Of a stretch of DNA of 23,659 bases, positions 22,757 to 23,659 are shown piece by piece. How positions within the stretch are numbered: the stretch's first letter is position 1; each line of letters starts with the position of its first letter. The stretch is from the NCBI RefSeq assembly GCF_946481715.1, contig NZ_CAMLOV010000079.1:1-23659 (forward strand). The letters run 5' to 3'. A model generated the notes under the pieces. That model did not search any database. It was given only the letters and a program-made list of their open reading frames with translations, and had not been told where the DNA came from. The stretch is from an uncultured Mucilaginibacter sp. (GTDB lineage Bacteria > Bacteroidota > Bacteroidia > Sphingobacteriales > Sphingobacteriaceae). The translations under genes and the position numbers were made by a program.

Positions 22757-22923
22757 TTGTGCCGAAGCCGTAAGTGTTTCATTGCGCTTTAATCGTTTTT
22801 CGCTATTTTATTTAATCGGTTGATGGTAAGTATGTTACATGTTTTATATAAAGGGTAGGGGCGTTCCAAAGTGTTCCGCTTAATTTATTAAAGTGTTGGT
22901 AATTAAATAGATGCAAAAACAGG

Positions 22924-22948
22924 GTGTTCCACATTAAAAGTGGAACAC
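22924..22948. terminator. Hairpin between the dehydrogenase gene and kdsD
   Basis: Perfect 9-bp arms GTGTTCCAC and GTGGAACAC flank a 7-nt AT-rich loop; two G-T pairs can extend the stem. The word GTGTTCC also occurs singly at about 22880. No U-tract follows, so it is either a weak terminator for the dehydrogenase gene or an operator palindrome for kdsD, about 90 bp downstream. Confidence 0.45.
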
Positions 22949-23034
22949 TTGAACGATATGCGCCGGCATACTGCACTGCTGATGTTTGTTTTTTGAGTAT
23001 TATTGCACCAAATTATACCGTAGCTTTTTAGCTA

Positions 23035-23659
23035 ATGAAGAGTATCGCCCAAAAAGTATTTGATATCGAAATAGAATCGCTGCAGCACGTGGCATCGATG
23101 ATAGATGAGCAGTTTTCGCAAGCGGTAGAGGCTATCCTGCAATCAAAAGGCAAGCTGGTGGTTTGCGGCATGGGTAAAAGCGGGCATATCGGTAAAAAGA
23201 TCTCGGCTACGCTCACCAGCACCGGCACCCAAAGCTTTTTTATGCACCCTGCCGAAGCTTTCCACGGCGATTTAGGTATGGTAGGAGAGCATGATATCAT
23301 CCTCATCCTATCCTATTCCGGCGAAACGGAAGAAGTACTAAAACTGGTACCCTTTTTTAAGTGGCATAAAAATTTATCCATCGCTATTACCGGCAACCCA
23401 AATTCGACCCTCGCCAAAAACGCTACGTACCACTTAAATGTGGGTATAAAGCAAGAGGCTTGTCCGCTGGAACTGGCGCCAACCTCATCAACTACAGCCA
23501 CTTTGGTAATGGGTGATGCACTGGCAGTTGCACTAATGACCGCAAGGGATTTTAGCCCCGATGATTTTGCACGTTTCCATCCTGGCGGCCGTTTGGGAAG
23601 AAAACTATTGGTTAGGGTAAAAGACCTGATGCGTACTGATTCCTTGCCTTTTTTACAGC
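23035..23659 (+). CDS. kdsD: Arabinose-5-phosphate isomerase, KpsF/GutQ family (3' truncated by window)
   Basis: The frame opens at the ATG at 23035 and stays open to the window end, giving 208 residues of an expected 320 or so. The SIS domain is complete: VVCGMGKSGHIGKKISATLT, then MHPAEAFHGDLGM, the phosphosugar-binding LSYSGETEEVLKL, and PLELAPTSSTTATLVMGDAL. FHPGGRLGRKLL and VKDLMRTDSLPF begin the first CBS domain, where the sequence ends. It interconverts ribulose-5-phosphate and arabinose-5-phosphate, the first step to KDO for lipopolysaccharide. A TTTTTTG at 22990-22996 with TACCGTAG 20 bp on is a loose -33/-7 match. Confidence 0.95.
   Translation, partial: MKSIAQKVFDIEIESLQHVASMIDEQFSQAVEAILQSKGKLVVCGMGKSGHIGKKISATLTSTGTQSFFMHPAEAFHGDLGMVGEHDIILILSYSGETEEVLKLVPFFKWHKNLSIAITGNPNSTLAKNATYHLNVGIKQEACPLELAPTSSTTATLVMGDALAVALMTARDFSPDDFARFHPGGRLGRKLLVRVKDLMRTDSLPFLQ

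Overview
The window looks like a Bacteroidota chromosome, most likely a Sphingobacteriaceae relative of Mucilaginibacter or Pedobacter. This is inferred from the protein families (rpoC followed by a DUF3467 gene, DUF3347, HMA-AraC fusion, pRiA4b ORF-3 protein), the general lack of Shine-Dalgarno sequences, several TAnnTTTG-type -7 boxes and the style of the intergenic repeats. No rRNA or tRNA gene, CRISPR array or intact insertion sequence was seen.

Layout. (1) 1-1277 (+): the 3' end of rpoC, a strong terminator and a DUF3467 gene. (2) 1355-4083 (+): a sugar-nucleotide block with fcl (GDP-L-fucose synthase), rfbD and rfbA (dTDP-rhamnose steps 4 and 1). gmd, rfbB and rfbC are not in the window. 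(3) 4263-9149 (-): a run of glycosyltransferase, tsaC, cca, a pRiA4b ORF-3-like protein and miaA. Three of the five act on tRNA (t6A37, CCA end, i6A37). (4) 9284-10099 (-): dapD. (5) 10182-11294 (+): an unrecognised gene directly abutting an S4-domain RNA-binding protein. (6) 11299-13753 (-): a two-gene ABC-2 type exporter. (7) 14160-20738 (-): a copper-handling island with a CopA P-type ATPase, a small HMA chaperone-like protein, an AraC regulator fused to a metal-binding-like domain, a DUF3347 protein and a large HMBD/multicopper oxidase/CopB-like fusion. Gene-poor stretches flank it; the right-hand one holds what looks like a decayed IS21-type transposase start. (8) 21461-23659 (+): a UDP-sugar 6-dehydrogenase and the 5' part of an arabinose-5-phosphate isomerase (kdsD), which returns to surface polysaccharide and LPS precursors.

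How the genes fit together. The sugar genes at both ends supply precursors for surface polysaccharide. The copper island reads as a full detoxification chain: cytosolic capture (HMA protein), export (CopA), then periplasmic or outer-membrane oxidation and binding (multicopper oxidase fusion, DUF3347), with a probable metal-responsive AraC regulator inside the cluster.

The least expected signal is in the intergenic DNA. Three separate gaps (1279-1348, 5212-5300, 9154-9286) each hold a different degenerate word repeated with an exact 7-bp period and arranged head-to-head so that it can fold back. A fourth gap (4111-4229) holds a different long G/C-rich palindrome.
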